DNA from: Sphingobacterium tabacisoli
Lineage (GTDB): Bacteria > Bacteroidota > Bacteroidia > Sphingobacteriales > Sphingobacteriaceae
Direction: 5' to 3'
Assembly (NCBI RefSeq): GCF_017908035.1
Contig: NZ_JAEQMU010000005.1
Location: forward strand, 1 to 64,000
Length of the DNA: 64,000 nucleotides
Shown here: piece after piece, positions 1-9,120 of the stretch
Numbering within the stretch: position 1 is the stretch's first letter
How the letters are laid out: each line of letters starts with the position of its first letter
Translations under genes and position numbers: made by a program
Notes under the pieces: generated by a model
Told to the model about the DNA's origin: nothing
Database searches by the model: none
Seen by the model: only the letters and a program-made list of their open reading frames with translations

Positions 1-2260
1 TAACAGTGATCGTATAGGTCAGTTCCTCGCCGGACTGGGCCTTGTTATCGCCATTCTCATCCGCAACAGTTTTAACCGAGCTGTGTGATGGTTTGCTATC
101 TGTAGGGATCTCAACCTCTGGGGTATCTCCGCCAACAGTAGCGATATTCTTGATCGACGTTACTCCGGTAAGGTCAGCATTCACTGTAACCTTGAAGCTA
201 ACGGAAACCTCCCCACCGAATGGTACAGCAACAGACCAGTTCAGTCCGCTGCCGGTTAAGCTGCCACCACCGGTTGCACTGTTCGCAACATAAGTCGTGT
301 TAGCTGGGATAGCATCGCTGATAGCGACACCTGTCAACGCAACGTCTCCGGTGTTCTTAACAGTGATCGTATAGGTCAGTTCCTCGCCGGACTGAGCCTT
401 GTTATCGCCATTCTCATCCACAACAGTTTTAACCGAGCTGTGTGATGGTTTGCTATCTGTAGGGATCTCAACCTCTGGGGTATCACCGCCAACAGTAGCG
501 ATATTCTTGATTGACGTTACTCCGGTAAGGTCAGCATTTACTGTAACCTTGAAGCTAACGGAAACCTCCCCACCGAATGGTACAGCAACAGACCAGTCTA
601 AGGTGTTGCCTGTAAGGGTACCGCCTCCGGTTGCACTGTTCGCAACATAAGTCGTGTTCGCCGGAATAGCATCGCTGATAGCGATACCTGTCAACGCCAC
701 GTCGCCGGTGTTCTTAACAGTGATCGTATAGGTCAGTTCCTCACCGGACTGGGCCTTGTTATCGCCGCTCGCATCCACAACGGTTTTAACGGAGCTGTGC
801 GATGGTTTGCTGTCTGTAGGGATCTCAACCTCTGGGGTATCTCCACCTACTGTAGCGATATTCTTGATCGACGTTACTCCGGTAAGGTCGGCGTTCACTG
901 TAACCTTGAAGCTAACGGAAACCTCCCCACCGAACGGTACAGCAACAGACCAGTTCAGTCCGCTGCCGGTTAAGCTGCCACCACCGGTTGCACTGTTCGC
1001 AACATAAGTCGTGTTCGCTGGGATAGCATCGCTGATAGCGATACCTGTCAACGCCACGTCGCCGGTGTTCTTAACAGTGATCGTATAGGTCAGTTCCTCG
1101 CCGGACTGGGCCTTGTTATCGCCGCTCGCATCCACAACGGTTTTAACCGAACTGTGCGATGGTTTGCTATCTGTAGGGATCTCAACCTCTGGGGTATCAC
1201 CGCCAACAGTAGCGATATTCTTGATCGACGTTACTCCGGTAAGGTCAGCATTTACTGTAACCTTGAAGCTAACGGAAACCTCTCCACCGAACGGTACAGC
1301 AACAGACCAGTCTAAGGTGTTGCCTGTAAGGGTACCGCCTCCGGTTGCACTGTTAGGCACATAGCTGGTGTTCGCTGGGATAGCATCGCTGATAGCGACA
1401 CCTGTCAACGCAACGTCTCCGGTGTTCTTAACAGTGATCGTATAGGTCAGTTCCTCGCCGGACTGAGCCTTGTTATCGCCATTCTCATCCACAACGGTTT
1501 TAACCGAGCTGTGTGATGGTTTGCTATCTGTAGGGATCTCAACCTCTGGGGTATCACCGCCAACAGTAGCGATATTCTTGATTGACGTTACTCCGGTAAG
1601 GTCAGCATTTACTGTAACCTTGAAGCTAACGGAAACCTCTCCACCGAACGGTACAGCAACAGACCAGTCTAAGGTGTTGCCTGTAAGGGTACCGCCTCCG
1701 GTTGCACTGTTAGGCACATAGCTGGTGTTCGCTGGGATAGCATCGCTGATAGCGACACCTGTCAACGCAACGTCTCCGGTGTTCTTAACAGTGATCGTAT
1801 AGGTCAGTTCCTCGCCGGACTGAGCCTTGTTATCGCCGCTCGCATCAACAACAGTTTTAACCGAGCTGTGTGATGGTTTGCTATCTGTAGGGATCTCAAC
1901 CTCTGGGGTATCTCCGCCTACCGTAGCGATATTCTTGATCGACGTTACTCCGGTAAGGTCGGCGTTTACTGTAACCTTGAAGCTAACGGAAACCTCCCCA
2001 CCGAATGGTACATTCACAGACCAGTTCAGTCCACTGCCGGTTAAGCTGCCACCACCGGTTGCACTGTTCGCAACATAAGTCGTGTTAGCCGGGATAGCAT
2101 CGCTGATAGCGATACCTGTCAACGCCACGTCGCCGGTGTTCTTAACAGTGATCGTATAGGTCAGTTCCTCGCCGGACTGGGCCTTGTTATCGCCGCTCGC
2201 ATCCACAACGGTTTTAACTGAGCTGTGCGATGGTTTGCTGTCTGTAGGGATTTCCACTTC
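1..2260 (-). repeat. Tandem 357-bp repeats encoding DUF11 domains
   Basis: Near-identical units with an exact 357-bp period (119 codons), for example 42-398, 399-755, 756-1112, 1113-1469, 1470-1826 and 1827-2183, plus partial copies at both ends. Because the period is a multiple of three, unit gain or loss keeps the reading frame. Units differ in a few blocks: DENGDN or DASGDN near the linker, SGLNWSV or NTLDWSV in the core, and VANSAT or VPNSAT. The true copy number is unknown because the array runs off the window. Confidence 0.95.
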
Positions 2261-5200
2261 TGGTCTTTGCGGCTCTGGCAATTCATTACCGCTAACCGTA
2301 GCCACATTATAGATGTTACTGATACCCGTCAAGTTTGCAACAACCTTGACAACAAATGTAACTGTAGCATTTGAGTTCGCTGGAATAGTTAGATTATTCC
2401 AAGTAATTGTATTATTACCGGATATGTACACCCCAGCACTTGTATTATTTAGATAAGCTGTGTTGGCAGGTATAATATCGGATATATTTACTGTGATATC
2501 TCTATCATAGTTATTAGTAACCTTAATTGAATAAGTTAATTCTTCATTGGACTCAGCCTTACCATTGTTGCTGTTGTCACTTACTGATTTCTCAGTAATC
2601 ACATTACAATTATTCGTTACAGTGACCACCACTTCGTTTGAATAAACGGTGCAGACACTGTTATTTAGTGTCGAAGTAGATACTCGACGGTAAGAAGTTG
2701 TTACAGTCATAGCACCCGGAGTGTATGTAGCTGCCGTAGCCCCATTAATTGGACTCCAACTAGCACCATTGTCAACACTAAACTCCCATTGATAAGCAAG
2801 GGTCCCAGTAGCTGAACCAGCTGTTACCGAAGTGATGGTTACCGGTACCGTACCATTACATACAGTTTGAGAACCTGCGATTGTTCCTGGAAGAACTCCA
2901 TTTACAGTTACAGTAACATCCGTAGAGGTCACTGCTCCACAACCGCCTGTTACTACAACACGGTAAGTATGTGTACCTGCTGTCAGCGACGTAGGTAAGC
3001 TATATGTTTTGGTCGTACCAACAGAAGTGGTTGTACTACCAGACACCTTGAACCATTCGTAGGTCAAGGTACCGTCACCTGTAGCGGTAACATCCAATGT
3101 AGAGGTACCGCCGATACAGTAGGCTGCAGGTGCAACCGGTTGTACAGTGATCACCGTAGCTGGTTTAACCGTTACAGTAACATACGTAGAGGTCACTGCT
3201 CCACAACCACCTGTTACTACAACACGGTAAGTATGTGTACCTGCTGTCAGCGACGTAGGTAAGCTATATGTTTTGGTCGTACCAACAGAAGTGGTTGTAC
3301 TACCAGACACCTTGAACCATTCGTAGGTCAAAGTACCGTCACCTGTAGCGGTAACATCCAATGTAGAGGTACCACCGATACAGTAGGCTGCAGGGGCAAC
3401 TGGCTGTACAGTGATCACCGTAGCTGGTTTAACCGTTACAGTAACATCCGTAGATGTTGCTGCTCCACAACCGCCTGTTACAACAACACGGTAGGTATGT
3501 GTACCTGCTGTCAGCGACGTAGGTAAGCTATATGTTTTGGTCGTACCAACAGAAGTGGTTGTACTACCAGACACCTTGAACCATTCGTAGGTCAAAGTAC
3601 CGTCACCTGTAGCGGTAACATCCAATGTAGAGGTACCACCGATACAGTAGGCTGCAGGTGCAACTGGTTGTACAGTGATCACCGTAGCTGGTTTAACCGT
3701 TACAGTGACATCCGTAGATGTTGCTGCTCCACAACCGCCTGTTACAACAACACGGTAGGTATGTGTACCTGCTGTCAACGACGTAGGTAAGCTATATGTT
3801 TTGGTCGTACCAACAGAAGTGGTTGTACTACCAGACACCTTGAACCATTCGTAGGTCAAAGTACCGTCACCTGTAGCGGTAACATCCAATGTAGAGGTAC
3901 CACCGATACAGTAGGCTGCAGGGGCAACTGGCTGTACAGTGATCACCGTAGCTGGTTTAACCGTTACAGTAACATCCGTAGAGGTCACTGCTCCACAACC
4001 GCCTGTTACCACAACACGGTAAGTATGTGTACCTGCTGTCAGCGACGTAGGCAAGCTATATGTTTTGGTCGTACCAACAGATGTCGCAGTAGAACCAGAC
4101 ACCTTGAACCATTCGTAGGTCAAGGTACCGTCACCTGTAGCGGTAACATCCAATGTAGAGGTACCGCCGATACAGTAGGCTGCAGGTGCAACCGGTTGTA
4201 CGGTGATTGTAGTGGCTGGTTTAACCGTTACAGTAACATCCGTAGAAGTCGCTGCTCCACAGCCGCCTGTTACCACAACACGGTAAGTATGTGTACCTGC
4301 TGTCAGAGACGTAGGTAAGCTATATGTTTTGGTCGTACCAACAGATGTCGCAGTAGAACCAGACACCTTGAACCATTCGTAGGTCAAGGTTCCATCGCCC
4401 GTAGCGGTAACATCCAATGTAGAGGTACCACCGATACAGTATGCTGCCGGAGCAACTGGTTGTACAGTGATCGTAGTGGTAGGTTTAACCGTAATTGTTC
4501 CGGTAGCGGCCACATTACCACATCCGCCTGTTAAAGGAATGTTGTATGTAAAAACTCCAACAACGCTCGGAGTACCACTGATCGTAATCTTGTTGTTAGC
4601 AAAGGTTGCTGTAACTCCTGTTGGTAAACCTGTAGCCGTACCAATACCTGTTGCTCCCGTGGTCGTATGTTCGATTGCAGTCAATGCTGTATTGATACAA
4701 ACTGACCTTGGCGTGCCCGCAGTTACCGTGTTTTTTGCTGTTACGGTAACCAATGCAGTAGCTGTACAACCGTTTGAATTCTTATAAGTAATCGTGGTCG
4801 TGCCAGCTGATAAACCGGTGACTAGGCCAGTGGAACTAACAGTCGCAACTGTTGTATTTGAAGAAGTCCAAGCATTACTAGCCGCAGCAGTACCGGAGCC
4901 CGATAGCTGTGTTGTATTTTCTTGGCATAAGACCAGAACACCTGTAATAGTTGGTATAGTTGGAACCAAAGTTACAGTTGCTGTATTATTAGTAGCGTCA
5001 GGATCATTTTTGGTTCCTGTAATGGTAGCTTGGTTTGTATAGTTGCCAGTACTTTTTACTTTCGCTCTAATTTTTAAAACAGATTCTCCATATAAAGCTA
5101 AACCACCAATCGTCCAAACTCCACTGGCAGGAACATAAGTTGTTCCTGCGGGGGCAGTATGGCTATCATATTCAAAACCATTAGGCAATAAATCATTCAC

Positions 5201-6220
5201 AACCACGCCGGTAGCTGGGGCAGGACCAATATTTTTAGCTGTTAAGGTAAACTCAACGATATCATCTATACAGGGAGTCGGCTTGTCTACTATTTTCTCG
5301 ATAGCAAGATCAGCCCCAAATACTCCCTCAATCTTTGCTACAAAAACACCAGCATCCAACTTCTGATCACCAGCATCGGCAATCGCTATTTTAAATTCAT
5401 ACTCGCCACCTTGTGTCAATCCCGATAAATCGTACTGAATTAATTTAGTAAGGCCATTGTACTCCACATAAATAGGAGCCGGGTCTGGATTAGTGTTTTC
5501 CTGAAGCTGAGCTGAGTTACCCGATACCGTATTCGTAGTATGTCCATTTCTTAAATAAGAATCGCTATTAGTGGAGACATATCCATTACTATTTGAGCCA
5601 TTAATACCGTACTTCCCATAGTTTACCTTATTAATAGCAGTAACAGTCTGGGCTGTATTGGGCAAGCGCGCCATATTTACCCAGCCAGACAAACCGGGAC
5701 CTCTTACAAAAAAACCGAAAGTATCGTTATATCGAGAACCAACATAATCGGGGTACTCCTCAGAACCGAACTGGTACGCTATTCGTAAAGCATCCGCCCC
5801 TCCTGTCAACTTAATTTTGAAGGTGTATATTACAGCGTCATATATTGCATTGCTGGTGATACCTGTCAATTCGGGATCACTATAGGTGCTAGATTGAACT
5901 TCTACAGATTTTTGTCGGGTCGAATTCCTACTCTGTAACTCGTTCCTAGCATGACCAGTAGAAAACAGTACCCCCGCATCAACACCTAAACCGGCTCCCG
6001 CGATACCATTGCTAAAGATGGCAATTTGATTACTACCTCCACGCACTATTTGCGGAGAAGATATAGTAATTCCATTTGTATTTAAGGCAGTTGCAATTTG
6101 AGTCGCAGTAGGTGTACCAGGAGTCACAGTTGCTTGACCAAATGCTGCTGAAATCACTGATAACAGGACCAAGTGTGTTATCACACACTTATGGAGAAAA
6201 GATTGTATTATTGTTTTCAT
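1..6220 (-). CDS. Giant secreted adhesin-like protein, choice-of-anchor L / Ig-like / DUF11 repeats (3' end outside window)
   Basis: Open on the minus strand from an ATG at 6220 to the window edge, at least 2073 codons; the C-terminus is not in view. Residues 1-29 form a signal peptide ending AAFGQ. Residues about 30-290 match the choice-of-anchor L domain, with the typical core FGSEEYPDYVGSRYNDTFGF. Next come a DUF11 domain (about 305-410), a BIG2-like domain (about 417-497), a further cell-surface module, six near-identical 88-residue Ig-like repeats (about 578-1105), another Ig-like domain, a divergent DUF11 domain, then 119-residue DUF11 repeats joined by linkers containing PEVEIPTDSKPSHSS. 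Such proteins in Bacteroidota are usually exported by the type IX secretion system and end in a gliding-motility-type sorting domain, which is inferred here and not seen. It is probably cotranscribed with the small secreted protein gene 20 bp upstream. Adhesion or matrix function is inferred from architecture. Confidence 0.88.
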   Translation of the reverse strand, partial: MKTIIQSFLHKCVITHLVLLSVISAAFGQATVTPGTPTATQIATALNTNGITISSPQIVRGGSNQIAIFSNGIAGAGLGVDAGVLFSTGHARNELQSRNSTRQKSVEVQSSTYSDPELTGITSNAIYDAVIYTFKIKLTGGADALRIAYQFGSEEYPDYVGSRYNDTFGFFVRGPGLSGWVNMARLPNTAQTVTAINKVNYGKYGINGSNSNGYVSTNSDSYLRNGHTTNTVSGNSAQLQENTNPDPAPIYVEYNGLTKLIQYDLSGLTQGGEYEFKIAIADAGDQKLDAGVFVAKIEGVFGADLAIEKIVDKPTPCIDDIVEFTLTAKNIGPAPATGVVVNDLLPNGFEYDSHTAPAGTTYVPASGVWTIGGLALYGESVLKIRAKVKSTGNYTNQATITGTKNDPDATNNTATVTLVPTIPTITGVLVLCQENTTQLSGSGTAAASNAWTSSNTTVATVSSTGLVTGLSAGTTTITYKNSNGCTATALVTVTAKNTVTAGTPRSVCINTALTAIEHTTTGATGIGTATGLPTGVTATFANNKITISGTPSVVGVFTYNIPLTGGCGNVAATGTITVKPTTTITVQPVAPAAYCIGGTSTLDVTATGDGTLTYEWFKVSGSTATSVGTTKTYSLPTSLTAGTHTYRVVVTGGCGAATSTDVTVTVKPATTITVQPVAPAAYCIGGTSTLDVTATGDGTLTYEWFKVSGSTATSVGTTKTYSLPTSLTAGTHTYRVVVTGGCGAVTSTDVTVTVKPATVITVQPVAPAAYCIGGTSTLDVTATGDGTLTYEWFKVSGSTTTSVGTTKTYSLPTSLTAGTHTYRVVVTGGCGAATSTDVTVTVKPATVITVQPVAPAAYCIGGTSTLDVTATGDGTLTYEWFKVSGSTTTSVGTTKTYSLPTSLTAGTHTYRVVVTGGCGAATSTDVTVTVKPATVITVQPVAPAAYCIGGTSTLDVTATGDGTLTYEWFKVSGSTTTSVGTTKTYSLPTSLTAGTHTYRVVVTGGCGAVTSTYVTVTVKPATVITVQPVAPAAYCIGGTSTLDVTATGDGTLTYEWFKVSGSTTTSVGTTKTYSLPTSLTAGTHTYRVVVTGGCGAVTSTDVTVTVNGVLPGTIAGSQTVCNGTVPVTITSVTAGSATGTLAYQWEFSVDNGASWSPINGATAATYTPGAMTVTTSYRRVSTSTLNNSVCTVYSNEVVVTVTNNCNVITEKSVSDNSNNGKAESNEELTYSIKVTNNYDRDITVNISDIIPANTAYLNNTSAGVYISGNNTITWNNLTIPANSNATVTFVVKVVANLTGISNIYNVATVSGNELPEPQRPEVEIPTDSKPSHSSVKTVVDASGDNKAQSGEELTYTITVKNTGDVALTGIAISDAIPANTTYVANSATGGGSLTGSGLNWSVNVPFGGEVSVSFKVTVNADLTGVTSIKNIATVGGDTPEVEIPTDSKPSHSSVKTVVDASGDNKAQSGEELTYTITVKNTGDVALTGVAISDAIPANTSYVPNSATGGGTLTGNTLDWSVAVPFGGEVSVSFKVTVNADLTGVTSIKNIATVGGDTPEVEIPTDSKPSHSSVKTVVDENGDNKAQSGEELTYTITVKNTGDVALTGVAISDAIPANTSYVPNSATGGGTLTGNTLDWSVAVPFGGEVSVSFKVTVNADLTGVTSIKNIATVGGDTPEVEIPTDSKPSHSSVKTVVDASGDNKAQSGEELTYTITVKNTGDVALTGIAISDAIPANTTYVANSATGGGSLTGSGLNWSVAVPFGGEVSVSFKVTVNADLTGVTSIKNIATVGGDTPEVEIPTDSKPSHSSVKTVVDASGDNKAQSGEELTYTITVKNTGDVALTGIAISDAIPANTTYVANSATGGGTLTGNTLDWSVAVPFGGEVSVSFKVTVNADLTGVTSIKNIATVGGDTPEVEIPTDSKPSHSSVKTVVDENGDNKAQSGEELTYTITVKNTGDVALTGVAISDAIPANTTYVANSATGGGSLTGSGLNWSVAVPFGGEVSVSFKVTVNADLTGVTSIKNIATVGGDTPEVEIPTDSKPSHSSVKTVADENGDNKAQSGEELTYTITV
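2907..4490 (-). repeat. Six tandem 264-bp repeats encoding Ig-like domains
   Basis: Units start at 2907, 3171, 3435, 3699, 3963 and 4227, spaced exactly 264 bp (88 codons). Each encodes an Ig-like/PKD-type module with the cores YCIGGTSTLDVTATGDG, YEWFKVSG and TYRVVVTGGCG, including a conserved Cys pair. Identity between neighbours is very high, which points to recent duplication or gene conversion. Confidence 0.95.
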
Positions 6221-6240
6221 CTCAGTAACTTTTGGTTTGA

Positions 6241-6750
6241 TTATTGATTATCAAGCGTCTCATCTACAAACAATCCAAGTTGCTTAAGTAGATTATGGTT
6301 ATTGATTAATTTCAAATATTCCTCCTCCGTTAGAACCTCTTTTAAATCTTCTAATAAAGAATCTACGTTAAGCCGCTTTCTACTTGTAGGCATATCATTC
6401 CCTTCGAAAATCTGATTTTTCATCAGCAATATTTTCATTACAGCCTCGTCTTTAGGTATTCCCTTAAATTTTTTAGGTCTTTCCTCAAGATCGTTAGTTA
6501 ACTTACTCTTCTGCAAAATGGCTCCTGCTGATTTCTTCATTACGGATGGAGAAGCAAGAAAACCCTGAATTGTTTGCAGTTCTTGTTGAGACTTCTGTTT
6601 AATATCTAGATTTATATGGTTATCCGTATTTTCTTGTCCTTTTACCATAAAAACCGAGGCAAACACAAACAGTAAACATAGAATTGCCTTCGCATTTCCT
6701 ATGACTGAGTTTTGAGACTTTACATTTTCTAACTTTTTCATAACCTTCAT
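6241..6750 (-). CDS. Small secreted helical protein of unknown function
   Basis: 169 residues; I do not recognise a family. An N-terminal hydrophobic stretch (about 22-38, AILCLLFVFASVFMVKG) followed by Q suggests a signal peptide. The rest is charged and predicted helical, ending EEEYLKLINNHNLLKQLGLF. A second ATG at 6741 could be the true start. It lies 20 bp upstream of the giant adhesin on the same strand, so the two are probably one operon, and an accessory or export-related role for that protein is possible but unproven. No cysteine-rich or enzymatic motif is visible. Confidence 0.6.
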   Translation of the reverse strand: MKVMKKLENVKSQNSVIGNAKAILCLLFVFASVFMVKGQENTDNHINLDIKQKSQQELQTIQGFLASPSVMKKSAGAILQKSKLTNDLEERPKKFKGIPKDEAVMKILLMKNQIFEGNDMPTSRKRLNVDSLLEDLKEVLTEEEYLKLINNHNLLKQLGLFVDETLDNQ

Positions 6751-7221
6751 ATTTTAGCGATGCCGTCAAGCATCAATTTTGTTTGGCAATTGAAGTAGAG
6801 CATCTAGGCTCTGCCTCGTTTGATTATTTCTTAGTCAATCTTGTTTGGTTTGTAGATCCTGCCTCTTCGTAGAGGCCATAATTTGGTCGGATTTACATGG
6901 CGAAGTTTGGAATAAAAAGGGAAGATGAAGGCTTATTTAAGTAGACAGGTAAGGGTACAATCGTGATCTACAGGAGACAAAAAGCCACGTAAAAGCACAC
7001 AATACAAGTGGACAAAATAAAATCAATATACTGAAAAACAACACAATACATAAAATACTATAGTGGACAAGACATAGGTACAACAAAACATTGTAAAACG
7101 AAACAACAGGTAGGTCAAACTATCCTAGCTGTCTCCTATAAAGAGGTGTTGACTATCCCCTCCCTACCCACAAAACGTCTGATCTATTGGAAAATATCAT
7201 TTTTGAATATCCTTTTGCACC
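6751..7221. other. Intergenic leader upstream of the adhesin operon
   Basis: About 470 bp without a convincing gene. It contains a small GC-rich hairpin (GCCTCT at 6861-6866, AGAGGC at 6871-6876, loop TCGT), which lies in the probable 5' leader of the minus-strand operon, and an AC-rich stretch (6950-7120) with a short direct repeat AGTGGACAA. No clear TAnnTTTG promoter element was found on the minus strand. Confidence 0.5.
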
Positions 7222-7237
7222 AACCGATTAATCGGTT
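7222..7237. other. 16-bp perfect palindrome
   Basis: AACCGATTAATCGGTT is its own reverse complement and directly abuts the tandem array that begins at about 7238. It could be a protein-binding operator or a boundary element of the array. No known regulator site is recognised. Confidence 0.6.
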
Positions 7238-7580
7238 AAGCTGAACGATCAATCAACTAGGCCAGTCGATCATTCAAATGGAGCAATTTATTGATCGGCT
7301 GGAGCTAACGATAAATCAAATAGGCCAGTCGGTCAATCAAATGGAGCAATCTATTGATCAGCTGGAGCTAATGATCATTCAAATAGGCCAGTTGATCAAT
7401 CAAGTGGGGCAATCTATTGATCAGCTGGAGCTGATGATCAATCAAATAGGCCAGTCGGTCAATCAAATAATGCGACCTATTGATCAGCTGGAGCTAACGA
7501 TCAATCAAATAGACCAGTAGATTAATCAAATAATGCGACCTATTGATCAGCTGGAGCTAACGATCAATCAAATAAGCTAG
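7238..7580. repeat. Intergenic 63-bp tandem array with 21-bp sub-period
   Basis: The anchor GGAGCT recurs at 7301, 7364, 7427, 7490 and 7553, an exact 63-bp period over about 5.4 units. Each unit is three diverged 21-bp pieces (for example GATCAATCAAATAGGCCAGT, and pieces with GGAGCAATC and GATCAGCTGGAGC). A plus-strand reading frame from 7278 to 7520 gives heptads such as INQIGQS-VNQMEQS-IDQLELM, but the array continues past its stop codon, so a DNA repeat is the simpler explanation. It is rich in GATC. Confidence 0.85.
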
Positions 7581-7639
7581 TTAGCGGCAGCATCGCAGGA
7601 AGTGTGTAAAATTACTGATTTAGGTTTAATGATACAGCC

Positions 7640-7661
7640 CCGCTCGTGGGGACACGAGCGG
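7640..7661 (-). terminator. Hairpin downstream of hisIE
   Basis: Perfect 9-bp stem, CCGCTCGTG (7640-7648) with CACGAGCGG (7653-7661), and a four-base loop. It lies about 40 bp after the hisIE stop codon on the minus strand. A clear T-run is missing, so it may end transcription weakly or protect the 3' end of the mRNA. Confidence 0.5.
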
Positions 7662-7701
7662 AACAGCGTATAGTATGTAGAAATGCTACTTAACGACTTG
7701 G

Positions 7702-8286
7702 TTATTTATGTCGTTCTTCGAGATTCTTTGCGATAGTTTCTAAGGAGAATCCTTTTTCGCGCAACAGGACAAGTAAGTGGAAAATCAGATCAGACGTCTC
7801 ATCTACAAACTCCTTATCAGACTGTGCTAATGCAGCGATTACCGTTTCTACAGCTTCTTCACCTACCTTTTGTGCTATTTTATTAAGCCCTTTATCTCTA
7901 AGATGGTTAACATAAGATTCCTGTGTAGGGAATTCGTAACGTTGCTGTATAATACGCTCTAATTCAGCAATAAAGTTATTGCCATAATCTGTTGCAAAAC
8001 AACTTCTACTACCTGTATGACAAGTAGGCCCTGCGGGCTGAACTTTTATAAGAATTGTATCTTGATCACAATCAATGTGAAAATTCTTCATCCATAAGAA
8101 ATTACCGCTTTCCTCGCCTTTAGTCCAAAGTCTATTTTTTGACCTCGAGTAAAAAGTAACTTTTTCTTCCTTTTGTGTTTTCTCCCAGGCTTCTTCATTC
8201 ATATAGCCCAACATAAGTACTTCTAATGTTTGGACATCTTGAATGATTACAGGAACGAGTCCATCACCTTTTTCAAAATCTATCAT
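7702..8286 (-). CDS. hisIE: Bifunctional phosphoribosyl-AMP cyclohydrolase / phosphoribosyl-ATP pyrophosphatase
   Basis: Steps 2 and 3 of histidine synthesis: hydrolysis of phosphoribosyl-ATP to phosphoribosyl-AMP, and ring opening. The N-terminal HisI domain (about 1-105) shows SRSKNRLWTKGEESGN, the metal-binding DCDQD and GPTCHTGSRSCF. The C-terminal HisE domain (about 108-194) shows VGEEAVETVIAAL and EETSDLIFH-like acidic helices. The start chosen is ATG 8286 (MIDFEKGDG, 194 residues), the usual family start. The frame is open to an ATG at 8334, but the extra 16 codons translate an intergenic repeat. Last gene of the his operon. Confidence 0.95.
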   Translation of the reverse strand: MIDFEKGDGLVPVIIQDVQTLEVLMLGYMNEEAWEKTQKEEKVTFYSRSKNRLWTKGEESGNFLWMKNFHIDCDQDTILIKVQPAGPTCHTGSRSCFATDYGNNFIAELERIIQQRYEFPTQESYVNHLRDKGLNKIAQKVGEEAVETVIAALAQSDKEFVDETSDLIFHLLVLLREKGFSLETIAKNLEERHK

Positions 8287-8295
8287 TTTTTTGTT

Positions 8296-8351
8296 AGTAT
8301 TGAGTACCAAGTATCGGGTATTTAGACCGTACATGTCTTATGTCTAATACC
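8296..8351. repeat. his-operon spacer repeat, copy 1, with hairpin
   Basis: 27 bp at 8296-8322 match 10573-10599 at about 22 of 27 positions; both lie in his-operon spacers. Overlapping it is an inverted repeat, GGTATTTAGAC (8317-8327) with GTCTAATACC (8342-8351), able to form a hairpin with one bulge between hisF and hisIE. Confidence 0.6.
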
Positions 8352-8365
8352 GGCTATCTCCAATG

Positions 8366-9118
8366 TTATCGTACCGCTATGCCTTCGGCTCGTAATCTTT
8401 CTTTTAATTCAGGAATTAGTATCTCTCCATAATGGAATACCGAGGCTGCCAAAGCAGCATCCACATTCGATTGTTGAAATACATCCACAAAATGTTGCTC
8501 GTTCCCGGCTCCTCCAGATGCAATCAACGGAATATGGATCAACTGATTAATACACCCCAAGAGCGGATTATCAAATCCATTCTTCGTCCCATCATGATCC
8601 ATCGAAGTAAGCAATATCTCTCCGGCACCTCTGCTTTCCGCTTCTTTAATCCACTCTTCCGTGTGTATATCCGTTTTTTCCCGACCTCCGCGTAGATGCA
8701 CATAGTTAGCACCTTCTACAAATCGGGTATCAACCGCCACGACAACAAATTGGGATCCAAATGCCTTTGATAGATCATCAATCAACTGTGGATTCCTAAC
8801 CGCAGCCGAGTTGATGGATATTTTATCCGCACCACTGTTGAGCAGAATCTCTGCATCACGCAATTCATTGATTCCTCCACCTATTGTAAATGGGATATTC
8901 ACCTGCTTTGCCACCGATTTAACAAGATCGATTGTCGTCTTACGCCCCTCGTGAGTGGCCGTAATATCTAGAAAGACAAGCTCATCAGCTCCCTGCTGTG
9001 AATATTGCCAAGCTAGCTCCACCGGATCGCCTGCATCGCGAAGATCCACAAAGTTCACACCTTTGACCGTACGCCCATCTTTAACATCCAAGCAAGGGAT
9101 AATACGCTTAGCAAGCAT
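8366..9118 (-). CDS. hisF: Imidazole glycerol phosphate synthase, cyclase subunit
   Basis: Cyclase half of the HisHF complex; it uses ammonia delivered by HisH to convert PRFAR to imidazole glycerol phosphate and AICAR. At 250 residues it has normal length. It is a (beta/alpha)8 barrel with the two catalytic aspartates visible: D11 in IIPCLDVKDGR and D130 in VAVDTRF. Phosphate-binding GGG (80-82) and ASGGAG are present. Its start lies two bases after the hisA stop, so the two are translationally linked. Confidence 0.97.
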   Translation of the reverse strand: MLAKRIIPCLDVKDGRTVKGVNFVDLRDAGDPVELAWQYSQQGADELVFLDITATHEGRKTTIDLVKSVAKQVNIPFTIGGGINELRDAEILLNSGADKISINSAAVRNPQLIDDLSKAFGSQFVVVAVDTRFVEGANYVHLRGGREKTDIHTEEWIKEAESRGAGEILLTSMDHDGTKNGFDNPLLGCINQLIHIPLIASGGAGNEQHFVDVFQQSNVDAALAASVFHYGEILIPELKERLRAEGIAVR

Positions 9119-9120
9119 AC

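Noticed and set aside
42..2078. Six near-identical 83-residue plus-strand reading frames
   Set aside because: They are antisense shadows of the 357-bp DUF11 repeats; the minus frame is continuous and encodes recognised domains.
4025..5042. Three further plus-strand reading frames
   Set aside because: Antisense to the adhesin gene; low-complexity composition mirrors the repeats.
7278..7520. Plus-strand frame with perfect heptads (possible coiled-coil protein)
   Set aside because: The frame is open only because the 63-bp period is a multiple of three. The array continues after the stop with the same sequence, and there is no clear promoter or ribosome site. Kept as a repeat.
8287..8334. hisIE start at ATG 8334
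   Set aside because: The extra 16 residues translate the intergenic repeat element and are not part of the HisI fold.
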